Translations under genes and position numbers: made by a program
The notes under the pieces: generated by a model
The model's database searches: none
Told to the model about the DNA's origin: nothing
The model's input: only the letters and a program-made list of their open reading frames with translations
Part shown: piece by piece, positions 25,818-32,941 of the stretch
How the letters are laid out: every line of letters starts with the position of its first letter
How positions within the stretch are numbered: position 1 is the stretch's first letter
Assembly (NCBI GenBank): GCA_022791495.1
Contig: JAAVZE010000012.1
Location: 1 to 41,554 of the forward strand
Reading direction: 5' to 3'
DNA: 41,554 nucleotides
Source of the DNA: Eubacterium sp.
Lineage (GTDB): Bacteria > Bacillota > Clostridia > Lachnospirales > Lachnospiraceae

Positions 25818-26780
25818 ATGAATGATACTCTTGTTAAACTTTCACAGATCGGTATTGTGCCTGTGGTGGCATTAAATGACATCAAAGATGCAAGACCTCT
25901 TGCCAAAGCTCTCTGCGATGGCGGGCTGCCTTGTGCTGAAGTTACTTTCCGTACAGACTGTGCTGAGGAAGCCATCCGAATCATGACAACAGAATTTCCC
26001 CAGATGTTTGTCGGCGCAGGTACTGTCCTTACAACAGAACAGGTGGACCGTGCTGTCGGTGCCGGAGCTAGATTTATCGTCAGTCCAGGCCTCAATCCGG
26101 AAGTGGTAAAATATTGTGTGGATAAAAACATTCCTGTCACTCCTGGCTGTGCCAACCCAAGTGATATTGAACAGGCACTTGCCCTTGGACTGGACGTGGT
26201 AAAGATTTTCCCGGCAGAAGCCATTGGAGGGCTGAAACTTATCAAATCCATGGCAGCTCCCTATGTCAATATGAAATTTATGCCCACTGGCGGCATCAAT
26301 GCAAAAAATCTCAACGACTATCTTGCTTACGACAGGATCGTTGCCTGCGGAGGCAGCTGGATGGTGAGCGGGGATCTGGTAAAGGCTGGTAAATTTGATG
26401 AAATCACAGCATTAACAAAAGAAGCAGTAAAGAATATGCTCGGTTTCCGAATCAAACATATCGGCATCAATTCACCGGATGACACCACGGCAGCTTCCAC
26501 GGCGAATGCCTTTGCAACAATCTTTGGCTTTACTAAAGACGAAGCGGTAGGCTCTTATTTTTGCGGCGAGGGTGTAGAGGTTATGAAATCCCAGGGAAAA
26601 GGCACGATGGGACATATCGCTGTCGGATGTAATTCTGTAGACCGCGCGGTTTATCATCTTTCCGCCCAGGGTGTGGAATTTGATATGGACACCGCCTTGT
26701 ACAATGAAAAAGGCGCTTTGAAATTTATCTATCTGAAAGGTGAGTTCGGGGGATTTGCCCTGCACTTGACGCTGAATTAA
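25818..26780 (+). CDS. eda: KDPG/KHG aldolase with C-terminal VOC-like domain
   Basis: The N-terminal part (1-210) is a class I 2-keto-3-deoxy-6-phosphogluconate/4-hydroxy-2-oxoglutarate aldolase, which splits KDPG to pyruvate and glyceraldehyde-3-phosphate. Landmarks are EVTFRTD (catalytic Glu about 40), GAGTVLT, SPGLNPEVV, PVTPGCANPSDIEQA, the Schiff-base Lys in DVVKIFPAE (about 133) and MPTGGINAKN. Residues 212-320 form an extra domain (FRIKHIGINSPDD, GTMGHIAVGCNSVDRA, GEFGGFALHLTLN) with the beta-alpha-beta layout of the glyoxalase/VOC superfamily. Standard Eda proteins are about 210 aa. It has its own promoter and terminator, and no uronate or gluconate genes are adjacent. Confidence 0.9.
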   Translation: MNDTLVKLSQIGIVPVVALNDIKDARPLAKALCDGGLPCAEVTFRTDCAEEAIRIMTTEFPQMFVGAGTVLTTEQVDRAVGAGARFIVSPGLNPEVVKYCVDKNIPVTPGCANPSDIEQALALGLDVVKIFPAEAIGGLKLIKSMAAPYVNMKFMPTGGINAKNLNDYLAYDRIVACGGSWMVSGDLVKAGKFDEITALTKEAVKNMLGFRIKHIGINSPDDTTAASTANAFATIFGFTKDEAVGSYFCGEGVEVMKSQGKGTMGHIAVGCNSVDRAVYHLSAQGVEFDMDTALYNEKGALKFIYLKGEFGGFALHLTLN

Positions 26781-26820
26781 GTTAGTTTGAAAGCGCTATA
26801 GAAACATGTTATGTAGATAG

Positions 26821-26857
26821 AAGGGATTCTGGGACATCTGAACTCAGAATCCCTTTT
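26821..26857 (+). terminator. Terminator of the aldolase gene
   Basis: Arms AAGGGATTCTG and CAGAATCCCTT are followed by TTTTTAT on the plus strand. It overlaps the end of the convergent toxin-like gene at 26844, so it may also terminate that transcript. Confidence 0.88.
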
Positions 26858-27221
26858 TATAATGTTGCATTTCTTCTTCTAATTTCTTAAAATCGCAGCA
26901 ACGTGCTATTAAATTTTTTTCATATATATTCCGCGGCTGCCCTTTCACAACAAGATCATACAATTTTTCTACTTTATTTTGAATTTTTTCTGAATATGCA
27001 CGTATATAATCCGCTTGTCTTTTAAGAAGTCTTCGATATTTCATTTTTTTATACTTTTCTTTTGGGGAACTAAGGGGAATAAAATAAAGAATTTTCTGAT
27101 TAAAAATGACTGCTCCGCAATATGGTCTTCGAGAATTTTGATTTTCTGAAATTATGTGTTCAAATTTTCTTAAATAGCATATATATTGTTCATTTACATA
27201 AAATAATTTTAATCTATTCAT
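26844..27221 (-). CDS. ToxN/CptN/AbiQ-family type III toxin, internally shortened
   Basis: Family members are endoRNases held inactive by a repeat RNA. The 125-aa product begins like ToxN/AbiQ proteins: LKLFYVNEQYICYLRKFE, RRPYCGAVIF and the hallmark YFIPLSSPKEK. Its C-terminus is also family-like (RRLLKRQADYIRAYSEKIQ, ARCCDFKKLEEEMQ). The middle segment that usually follows (the INxNNMIPV region, roughly 40-50 residues) is absent, the frame passing from SSPKEKYKKMK to YRRLLKRQ. The shortening is in frame, so a stable protein is possible but probably not an active nuclease. DNA here is clearly AT-richer than the neighbours, suggesting transfer. The RBS AAGGAGGGTGTGA precedes ATG 27221. The RNA antitoxin candidate lies directly upstream. 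Confidence 0.72.
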   Translation of the reverse strand: MNRLKLFYVNEQYICYLRKFEHIISENQNSRRPYCGAVIFNQKILYFIPLSSPKEKYKKMKYRRLLKRQADYIRAYSEKIQNKVEKLYDLVVKGQPRNIYEKNLIARCCDFKKLEEEMQHYKKGF

Positions 27222-27242
27222 TCACACCCTCCTTATGTGTGG

Positions 27243-27311
27243 AAAAAGTGGAGAGGATTAAATCCTCTCCACAAATGTTTTTCTCGCACTATCGTAGCGA
27301 ATCACTGCTTT
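27243..27311 (-). ncRNA. ToxI/CptI-like type III RNA antitoxin, single repeat, ending in terminator
   Basis: The predicted transcript contains AAAGCAGTGATTCGCTACG and then ATAGTGCGAGAAAAAC. This resembles the known ToxI repeat (GTGATTTGCTAC... AGTGC... AGAAA). It can form an H-type pseudoknot with stems GUG/UAC and UCGC/GCGA. A perfect hairpin GTGGAGAGGAT/ATCCTCTCCAC (27248-27272) with T5 follows, as in type III loci, where a leaky terminator separates antitoxin from toxin. Only one repeat is visible, whereas described loci carry about two or more. Confidence 0.7.
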
Positions 27312-27317
27312 GAACTT

Positions 27318-27346
27318 ATTATAATCAATTCACCTAAGAATGTCAA
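27318..27346 (-). promoter_or_regulatory. Consensus promoter of the type III toxin-antitoxin locus
   Basis: On the minus strand a perfect TTGACA, 17 bp and TATAAT are present. The TTGACA starts at the first base after the hydG stop codon. The strength fits the need for excess antitoxin RNA over toxin mRNA. Confidence 0.85.
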
Positions 27347-28765
27347 TCAGAATCGAAAATCTCTCTTTCCATTATGGATATTATCAATATACTCCGCTGC
27401 CTTTTCCTTTACGACAGGATTCGTAATTACCTCCAGCTCCCTGCGGATCACTTCCTCGCCTTTCATTTTAGTATCCTCTGAGGCATAATCCTCCAGATAT
27501 TCTTTGAGTGTCATAAGAGCATTGGGCTGGCAGCAGTTGACGATCTGGCCGGATTTCAAAAGTTTCATAAATCGATCCCCGGTTCTTCCTTCGCGGTAAC
27601 ATGCCGTACAAAAGCTGGGGATGTAACCAAGCCCAAGCAGCCAGTTCACTACTTCATCCAGTGTCCTCCGGTCACTGACATCGAATTGTGCTGAATTTTC
27701 TTCTATGGTCTCTTCCTCCACATAACCGCCAACGCTGGTCCTGGAACCGCCGCTGATCTGAGAAATGCCAAGGTCAAGCACCTTCTCTCTCGTCTCTTTG
27801 GATTCCCGCGTAGAAACGATCATGCCGGTATAGGGAACTGCGATACGGATCACCGAGACGATTTTTTCAAATATCTCGTCGGAAATGGCGTTAGAAAAAC
27901 TCTCCGGATCAATATCATCTGCGGGGCAGATCCTTGGCACGCTGATGGTATGGGGACCAACGCCGAACTTTGCCTCCAGATGTTCCGCGTGCATGATAAT
28001 TCCCACCAGTTCATAACGGTACATGTTCAGTCCGAAGAGAACCCCCAGACCCACATCATCAATACCGCCTTCCATCGCCCGGTCCATCGCCTCGGTGTGA
28101 TAGGCATAATCATGTTTTGGTCCTGTGGGATGCAGCTGTTCATAGCTTTCCTTGTTATAGGTCTCCTGAAACAGAATATAGGTACCAATACCGGCATCGT
28201 GAAGCTTCCGATAATTTTCTACAGTTGTAGCAGCAATATTGACGTTCACCCGGCGGATCGCTCCATTTTTATGCTTGATGCCATAGATCGTTTCAATACT
28301 CTCCAAAATATATTCGATGGGATTGTTCACCGGATCCTCTCCGGATTCGATGGCAAGCCGCTTATGCCCCATATCCTGAAGGGCGATCACTTCCTGACGG
28401 ATCTCCTCCTGGCTCAGTTTTTTCCTCCGGATATGTTCGTTACAATGGTGATACGGACAGTATGTACAGCCGTTCACACAATAATTGGAAAGATACAGAG
28501 GTGCGAACATCACGATCCGGTTCCCATAAAATCTCTTTTTAATCTCTTTTGCCAGTTTCTGAATCTCCTGATTTTCCTCTTCTAACTCACATTCCAATAA
28601 AACCGCGGCTTCCTGATGGGAAATTCCCTTCATTTCCCAGGCCTTTTTTAATATTGAGTCGATGAGTTCCTTATTTCCTTTATTTTTTTCCGCATATTCC
28701 AGCGACTTACGGATTTCCGTATCATCAATAAATTCTGTTGCGATACCTGATTTTGGATCATACAT
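27347..28765 (-). CDS. hydG: [FeFe]-hydrogenase maturase HydG (radical SAM, tyrosine lyase)
   Basis: HydG cleaves tyrosine with SAM to supply CO and cyanide for the hydrogenase H-cluster. The 472-aa protein has the radical-SAM cluster motif CVNGCTYCPYHHCN (about residue 95). Family motifs LQDMGHKRLAIESGEDP and SQISGGSRTSVGGY follow, and the C-terminal auxiliary-cluster cysteines lie in FCTACYREGRTGDRF and VNCCQPNALMT. Relatives such as ThiH lack this C-terminal cluster. The start at 28765 follows GGAGACGAGAAGAT; the frame is open to 28822 without a better site. It follows the TM1266-like gene by about 60 bp. hydE, hydF and the hydrogenase are not in this window. Confidence 0.95.
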   Translation of the reverse strand: MYDPKSGIATEFIDDTEIRKSLEYAEKNKGNKELIDSILKKAWEMKGISHQEAAVLLECELEEENQEIQKLAKEIKKRFYGNRIVMFAPLYLSNYCVNGCTYCPYHHCNEHIRRKKLSQEEIRQEVIALQDMGHKRLAIESGEDPVNNPIEYILESIETIYGIKHKNGAIRRVNVNIAATTVENYRKLHDAGIGTYILFQETYNKESYEQLHPTGPKHDYAYHTEAMDRAMEGGIDDVGLGVLFGLNMYRYELVGIIMHAEHLEAKFGVGPHTISVPRICPADDIDPESFSNAISDEIFEKIVSVIRIAVPYTGMIVSTRESKETREKVLDLGISQISGGSRTSVGGYVEEETIEENSAQFDVSDRRTLDEVVNWLLGLGYIPSFCTACYREGRTGDRFMKLLKSGQIVNCCQPNALMTLKEYLEDYASEDTKMKGEEVIRRELEVITNPVVKEKAAEYIDNIHNGKRDFRF

Positions 28766-28826
28766 ATCTTCTCGTCTCCTTTTCTTCTTAATTAATCTCT
28801 GCGGCTGCAGGCCAGATCCCATTTAG

Positions 28827-29072
28827 CTACTTTGTGGCATATACTGCTTTGCTGGTCACACCATTTACCATACCAAGTTTTCCTGACATGGAACTGATTA
28901 CATCATTCGGGCCATCCACAATCACACTGATCACCGACATATCCCGCTCACGATAGGGAATCCCCATCCGTCCCACGATATACTCACGATATGAATGAAG
29001 GATATCGTTGACAGCTTCCGCTGATTCTGTCTCTTCCACAATAATCCCAATAACAGCAAGCCTTTTTTGCAT
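28827..29072 (-). CDS. TM1266-type iron-only hydrogenase system regulator (putative)
   Basis: This small 81-aa protein has a ferredoxin-like/ACT-like fold pattern (KRLAVIGIIVEETESAEAVN, YREYIVGRMGIPYRERDMS, SVIVDGPNDVISSMSGKLG). It matches the TM1266 family, which is found beside hydrogenase maturation genes and is presumed to regulate them. There is no helix-turn-helix, so direct DNA binding is uncertain. The start ATG 29072 has AAAGGAGTGTGATCGTAT upstream. It is cotranscribed with hydG. The upstream region holds a structured-RNA candidate and two terminators. Confidence 0.85.
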   Translation of the reverse strand: MQKRLAVIGIIVEETESAEAVNDILHSYREYIVGRMGIPYRERDMSVISVIVDGPNDVISSMSGKLGMVNGVTSKAVYATK

Positions 29073-29122
29073 ATACGATCACACTCCTTTACACAGAAAA
29101 TACCGTCGAGCTGCCTTCGCGT

Positions 29123-29210
29123 AAAAAAACGGCGGCTGAGAACCGAGCCGCTCCAAGAATCGCTTTGCGATTCTTGCTCCGCGAATTGAGGAATTTTCTA
29201 TCAGATAAAA
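29123..29210 (-). repeat. Terminator-type repeat element, copy 2 (upstream of TM1266-hydG)
   Basis: On the minus strand a block related to ATAGGAAAGTTCTCGA (here ATAGAAAATTCCTCAA) and GCGGAGC is followed by hairpin AAGAATCGC/GCGATTCTT, then hairpin GCGGCT/AGCCGC with loop CGGTTCTC, then T7. It ends about 50 bp upstream of the TM1266-like ATG and would stop transcription entering the operon unless regulated. Confidence 0.75.
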
Positions 29211-29337
29211 AATCCCGGCAATACGCCGGGATATCTGATTACAGTATATAAAAATTACAGAAGGAACCCATACACAGAAACCTAGTTTTTCATCCTTCGA
29301 CGCATCGCCGGACTCGTGTAACGATCCCTCAATTCCA
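29207..29337 (-). ncRNA. Candidate structured RNA or leader, promoter- and terminator-bounded
   Basis: On the minus strand TATAAT (29344-29349) is followed by about 105 nt containing hairpins GGA-UCGU/ACGA-UCC, CGA/UCG and AAAC/GUUU, closed by GGAA/UUCC. A strong terminator (ATCCCGGC/GCCGGGAT plus T6, 29207-29232) comes next. The 5' GGGAUC could compete with the AUCCC arm of the terminator, as in attenuators. It is either a standalone small RNA or the 5' leader of the hydrogenase-maturation operon. I cannot assign it to a known family. The region 29073-29752 holds no convincing protein gene. Confidence 0.5.
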
Positions 29338-29401
29338 TATATTATTATACACTGCCGCCTTCCCACTCAGGAATCCCTTTGTATGTCAGCACGACATTAT
29401 T

Positions 29402-29724
29402 ATTTTATCATAATTTTCGCACATGATTTTTGTGCATGTCAAGTTGCGAAGCAACTTATGGATAAGTTCGCCAGGACTTATTTTATCTTAATTTCCGTGC
29501 ATGTTTTCTGCACATACCAAGTTGCCTAAGCAACTTGCTAATAAGTCCGCCAGGACTTATTTTATCTTAATTTCCGTGCATGTTTTCTGCACATACCAAG
29601 TTGCCTAAGCAACTTGCTAATAAGTCCGCCAGGACTTATCTTATCTTAATTTCCGTGCATGTTTTCTGCACATACCAAGTTGCCTAAGCAACTTGCTAAT
29701 AAGTCCGCCAGGACTTATTTTATC
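29402..29724. repeat. Tandem array, four copies of a 79-bp multi-hairpin unit
   Basis: Units start near 29402, 29481, 29560 and 29639. Copies 2-4 are almost identical with a strict 79-bp period; copy 1 is diverged. Each unit holds three inverted repeats: GTGCATGTTTTCTGCAC, AAGTTGCCTAAGCAACTT and AAGTCCGCCAGGACTT, followed by an AT-rich stretch TATTTTATCTTAATTTCC. The array lies directly behind the dtd stop codon. Single copies occur at about 33757-33819 and 41395-41485. Confidence 0.93.
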
Positions 29725-29752
29725 ATAAATGATAATTTTTTTCAACCTGCCA

Positions 29753-30205
29753 TCAACAGCCGATCTCTGCGCTATCTAGAATCACAGTAAAAGGTCCATC
29801 ATTCAACAGTTCCACTTTCATATCTGCACCGAACTCTCCACATTTTACAGAGAGAACCTCCTCGGCACACCGTCCTTTGATGTATTCATAGAGCAGCTCT
29901 GCCATATCTGGTGCGCCTGCTGCCGTAAATGATGGGCGGTTTCCCTTCCGGCAGTCTGCATACAAGGTAAATTGGGAAATCAGCATAAGTTCTCCTTCCA
30001 CATCCTTTAATCCCAGATTGGTCTTGCCATCCAGATCCTCAAAGATTCTCATATTCACCAACTTTTGAACCATCTTATCGGCAATTTTCTCATTGTCGTC
30101 CTGCCCGATCCCGATCAGCACCAGTAGTCCCCTTCCGATTTCCCCCAACACTTTACCATCAATCACCACAGAGGCATGTTTTACCCGTTGTATCACAAAT
30201 CTCAT
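29753..30205 (-). CDS. dtd: D-aminoacyl-tRNA deacylase
   Basis: It hydrolyses D-amino acids (and mischarged glycine) from tRNA, a cytosolic proofreading enzyme. The 150-aa protein has the DTD motifs: [13 protein letters not shown] start, [17 protein letters not shown] in the middle (SQFTLYG-type motif with Ala at the last position) and the cis-Gly-Pro loop [11 protein letters not shown] near the end. ATG 30205 is chosen because GGAGGAAGCG directly precedes it; an in-frame ATG four codons earlier overlaps this site. It lies about 30 bp past the C39-like peptidase gene and is followed by the hairpin array, which may serve as its 3' end. Confidence 0.96.
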   Translation of the reverse strand: MRFVIQRVKHASVVIDGKVLGEIGRGLLVLIGIGQDDNEKIADKMVQKLVNMRIFEDLDGKTNLGLKDVEGELMLISQFTLYADCRKGNRPSFTAAGAPDMAELLYEYIKGRCAEEVLSVKCGEFGADMKVELLNDGPFTVILDSAEIGC

Positions 30206-30234
30206 CGCTTCCTCCATTCCAAAGCCTATTCGCT

Positions 30235-31053
30235 TTATTTTATTTCCTCAGGAGGGAGCCAGTTTCCCTCCGTTGATTTATGTTTCCAGTTATCCTTATT
30301 TTCATCATAAGAAAGAACTGACATATACTGAAAATCACTGCTGGTTTTCAACGCCTTGTAAATCGTTTTCAGCGGAACCCGGTGGCGGTTATGCTCAGGA
30401 TCTCCAGAATCAGCCAAAAATACATCCTGCTTTCCCTCATCATACATAAAAAGAGTTACATAGTGTCCCGGTGTATCTTTCCAGTAAGAATCATCATCGT
30501 AACTAGAGACCAGTACGAGCATTGCCTGCGTCTGTTTCATCTTATCTGCAAACTCTCCATAGGTGGATGGCTTCTCTCCCAGCTCCACAGTAAAGCCGAT
30601 ATCTGCCATAGTCTTCCTCATAAGCTGCCAGGATATTGCCCCGCCGCCGCCATAGAAGCTGACTTTCTTAGCTCTCCCATAGATATCCAGAGGCGTGCAT
30701 TTGTATTCTGTTATTGTAGAATAAATATTAGCCATACAACAGAATCCACAACCGAAACTGCCAAAAGAGGCTCCATCATGAATCTCTTTCCCCCATTTGC
30801 CAGACCACGCTCGTTTTTCTTTCCATGACTTTGGCCCCTGAAGGTATGAATAGATGTCTTTATCCGGATTCGGAGTAGGCACTGGTGTAGAGATGATCGC
30901 AGCCCCGGTGCTCACTGGCGCCGGCGTATAGCTTTCTACTTTTGTCGTTTCCATCTTATCTTCTTTTTCATTTTTTCCAAATACAAGGATCAATGTCATC
31001 AATCCCGCTAACCCCAGCATGATTCCCCGGCGTATCTTTTCTCTCTTATCCAT
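30235..31053 (-). CDS. Membrane-anchored C39-like cysteine peptidase domain protein
   Basis: This is a predicted extracytoplasmic peptidase or amidase, anchored by one N-terminal helix ([17 protein letters not shown], residues 9-26). A Pro/Thr linker (about 38-62) is followed by a papain-like C39_2-type domain (about 65-250). The candidate nucleophile Cys lies in [16 protein letters not shown] (about 102-105), the His in [12 protein letters not shown] and the Asp in [14 protein letters not shown]. The substrate is unknown; such domains often act on cell-wall peptides or leader peptides. It lies between ylmH and dtd, with a 13-bp gap to ylmH. Confidence 0.82.
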   Translation of the reverse strand: MDKREKIRRGIMLGLAGLMTLILVFGKNEKEDKMETTKVESYTPAPVSTGAAIISTPVPTPNPDKDIYSYLQGPKSWKEKRAWSGKWGKEIHDGASFGSFGCGFCCMANIYSTITEYKCTPLDIYGRAKKVSFYGGGGAISWQLMRKTMADIGFTVELGEKPSTYGEFADKMKQTQAMLVLVSSYDDDSYWKDTPGHYVTLFMYDEGKQDVFLADSGDPEHNRHRVPLKTIYKALKTSSDFQYMSVLSYDENKDNWKHKSTEGNWLPPEEIK

Positions 31054-31066
31054 TCTGTCCCTGCTT

Positions 31067-31804
31067 TCATATATATTTTTCTATCTTTACTGTGATACGT
31101 CCTTTTTTCGTCTCCCTGACTGTCCCCTGGTAAATAAACTTACCGTAACCCCGGACACTTACCACGTCTCCTGCTTTCAAGGCTCCGCTGTTATTTTCGT
31201 ATTGTCTGCTGTTGACAAATACCTTTTTCTCCTGAAACAATGGGATACACTTACTGCGTGACAAATGATAGACTTTAGCGATCAGGGCATCGCAGCGTTC
31301 CGACGGAATGATATACTCTTCTGCTGCCAGTACTGGCTTAAATTCTTCCGGCAGTTTCCCGATCTCCCGGCATCTCACATTGGTATGCCGGATCTTTATC
31401 AGGGAATCACATATAAATTCTTTCATCCCCGCCAGACAAAAAAAATAGCATTCCTTGTCCCGGATCCATATATCACCAATCACATCCCTTTCAATCCCCA
31501 AATTCATAAGTGCCCCCAGCACATCCCGGTGCCCCAGCTTCTCTGCAAATTTGGGTGTAAGGGGATGACAGTGGATACAGCAAATAGGAAATTCTTCCAA
31601 ATACCCAAACATCTCTTCATCCCCAAAACGCAGCATCTGGCGCTCCGCCATCTCACTCCCCCCTTCCAGAGCATACCCCACAAAAGAAAGTTCACCCCGT
31701 ATCTGAAAGAATTCATCGATCTGCGCCGGTGTCAAAAAATGGGTAAATGTATAATGTCCCCGTTGGTAACAGGTATTTGCAAGATCTATAAATCTCTGTT
31801 TCAT
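31067..31804 (-). CDS. ylmH: YlmH-family S4-domain RNA-binding protein
   Basis: YlmH proteins bind RNA and peptidyl-tRNA/50S subunits and are linked to ribosome-associated quality control in Firmicutes. The 245-aa protein has a two-part N-terminal region (THFLTPAQIDEFFQI, LTPKFAEKLGHRDVLGALM, LGIERDVIGDIWI). A C-terminal S4 domain follows (SRSKCIPLFQEKKVFVNSR, GDVVSVRGYGKFIYQG). ATG 31804 follows GAGGAATAAC; an in-frame ATG four codons upstream is less well placed. A good promoter (31834-31862) drives it. It is unusual in lying away from the divIVA/sepF cluster. Confidence 0.93.
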   Translation of the reverse strand: MKQRFIDLANTCYQRGHYTFTHFLTPAQIDEFFQIRGELSFVGYALEGGSEMAERQMLRFGDEEMFGYLEEFPICCIHCHPLTPKFAEKLGHRDVLGALMNLGIERDVIGDIWIRDKECYFFCLAGMKEFICDSLIKIRHTNVRCREIGKLPEEFKPVLAAEEYIIPSERCDALIAKVYHLSRSKCIPLFQEKKVFVNSRQYENNSGALKAGDVVSVRGYGKFIYQGTVRETKKGRITVKIEKYI

Positions 31805-31833
31805 GTTATTCCTCATTTCTGTGTACTGAACAC

Positions 31834-31862
31834 ATCATATCACAGGTCATCCCAGTTCGCAA
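31834..31862 (-). promoter_or_regulatory. SigA-type promoter of ylmH
   Basis: On the minus strand TTGCGA, 17 bp and TATGAT end about 30 bp before the ylmH ATG. The start point is probably only about 20 nt upstream of it. Confidence 0.7.
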
Positions 31863-31936
31863 GGACCGAAAGATATTTCAATTTTTTTGGTAATTTCATG
31901 CAATTTTATTTTTTGTAACACTTTTGTAACATTTTA

Positions 31937-31945
31937 TGCTATACT
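31937..31945 (+). promoter_or_regulatory. Extended -10 promoter of the secreted CHAP-like gene
   Basis: TGCTATACT is an extended -10 box with no well-spaced -35 (TTGTAA lies 21 bp away). The leader then forms a hairpin CATTGA/TCAATG inside an outer CGACGG/CCGTTG pair (31951-31986) before the ribosome site AGGAAAGGAATGAG. Confidence 0.6.
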
Positions 31946-32023
31946 TAGCCCGACGGCGCCATTGACCTGACTCAATGAAACCGTTGTAACACAATACATG
32001 AGATAGGAAAGGAATGAGTCTAT

Positions 32024-32941
32024 ATGAGACATACAACAAATACAAAGTTTTTAACGGGAGTTCTCTCCCTCTCGCTACTGGCCGTTCTTACCGCGCCGGC
32101 AGACTCTGAGGCGGCTTCCCTGAGTCTGAACCGCAAAAAACTGACACTGCGCCCAGGGAAAAGTTACACTTTAAAAATCCGGGGAAGCAAATCTAAAAAA
32201 GTAAAATGGAAATCCGCAAATAAAAAAATTGCCACTGTCAATAGATATGGAAAAGTCACTGCCAGAAGAACCGGAAAGGTTAAAGTGAAAGCAACGGTAA
32301 AGAATAAAAAACTTATCTGCTTAGTGACCGTAAAAAATAGAAAGAAACCTGTTTCAGGACCAATGGAAACACCTCCATCTGCTACCGCGGCGCCGAAACC
32401 TACAGCAACCCCGAAGCCAACGGCAACCCCGAAGCCAACGGCAAGTCAAAAGCCATCTACCCCTGGTAAACCACCTGCCCAAAAACCAACTGTTACCCAG
32501 GTGCCAAAGCCTACTACGATTCCGAAACCTACCACTGTCCCGAAACCTGACACCCCTACAGGTTCAGTGACAGAAACTAGCGCTTACTCTGTACTGAATT
32601 CACTGCGCAGTACCTATCCGGAGGGAATGCCTCTTAACAACAGTTATTACTATTTCTCTCCCCGTTTTGGTAACGGCTACGGCTGTTATGGCTTTGCCGC
32701 AAAGCTCAGTGATACAGTATTTGGAACGGAGAAAAGTTATCAGACCCATTCCTCATTTGACCGGATCCGTGTGGGAGATAATATCCGAATCGGAAACAGC
32801 CACTCCGTGATTGTGCTCACAAAATCTTCTGGCCATATCACCGTAGTAGAGGGAAATTACAATTCTTCCGTTCACTGGGACCGGAAAATAACAGCTTCTT
32901 CCCTTGCCTCCAGTGGTTTTCGGGTATACACGAGATACTAA
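32024..32941 (+). CDS. Secreted Big_2 plus CHAP/NlpC-like cysteine peptidase domain protein
   Basis: This 305-aa exported protein is probably a cell-wall hydrolase or amidase. It has a signal peptide (FLTGVLSLSLLAVLTAPADS), a Big_2 Ig-like domain (about 32-105; KWKSANKKIATVNRYGKVT) and a Pro/Thr/Lys linker (about 110-185) with repeats of KPTATP. The C-terminal domain (about 190-305) has the CHAP/NlpC-like arrangement: candidate Cys in NGYGCYGFAAKL, a barrel segment RIRVGDNIRIG, His in NSHSVIVL, and a third polar residue in VVEGNYNSS. It is transcribed alone, from a plus-strand promoter divergent from ylmH. Three KPTATP-type repeats in the linker are nearly identical at DNA level. Confidence 0.8.
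   Translation: MRHTTNTKFLTGVLSLSLLAVLTAPADSEAASLSLNRKKLTLRPGKSYTLKIRGSKSKKVKWKSANKKIATVNRYGKVTARRTGKVKVKATVKNKKLICLVTVKNRKKPVSGPMETPPSATAAPKPTATPKPTATPKPTASQKPSTPGKPPAQKPTVTQVPKPTTIPKPTTVPKPDTPTGSVTETSAYSVLNSLRSTYPEGMPLNNSYYYFSPRFGNGYGCYGFAAKLSDTVFGTEKSYQTHSSFDRIRVGDNIRIGNSHSVIVLTKSSGHITVVEGNYNSSVHWDRKITASSLASSGFRVYTRY

Noticed and set aside
26844-27221. Frameshift as the cause of the short toxin
   Set aside because: Both the N- and C-terminal family-like parts are in the same frame, so an in-frame deletion or a naturally short form fits better.
29079-29366. Open frame of 95 codons on the minus strand upstream of the TM1266-like gene
   Set aside because: It runs through the terminator hairpins and the structured-RNA candidate, has no ribosome binding site and no protein-like composition.
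29402-29724. CRISPR array
   Set aside because: The whole 79-bp unit repeats, without unique spacers between short repeats, and no cas genes are nearby.
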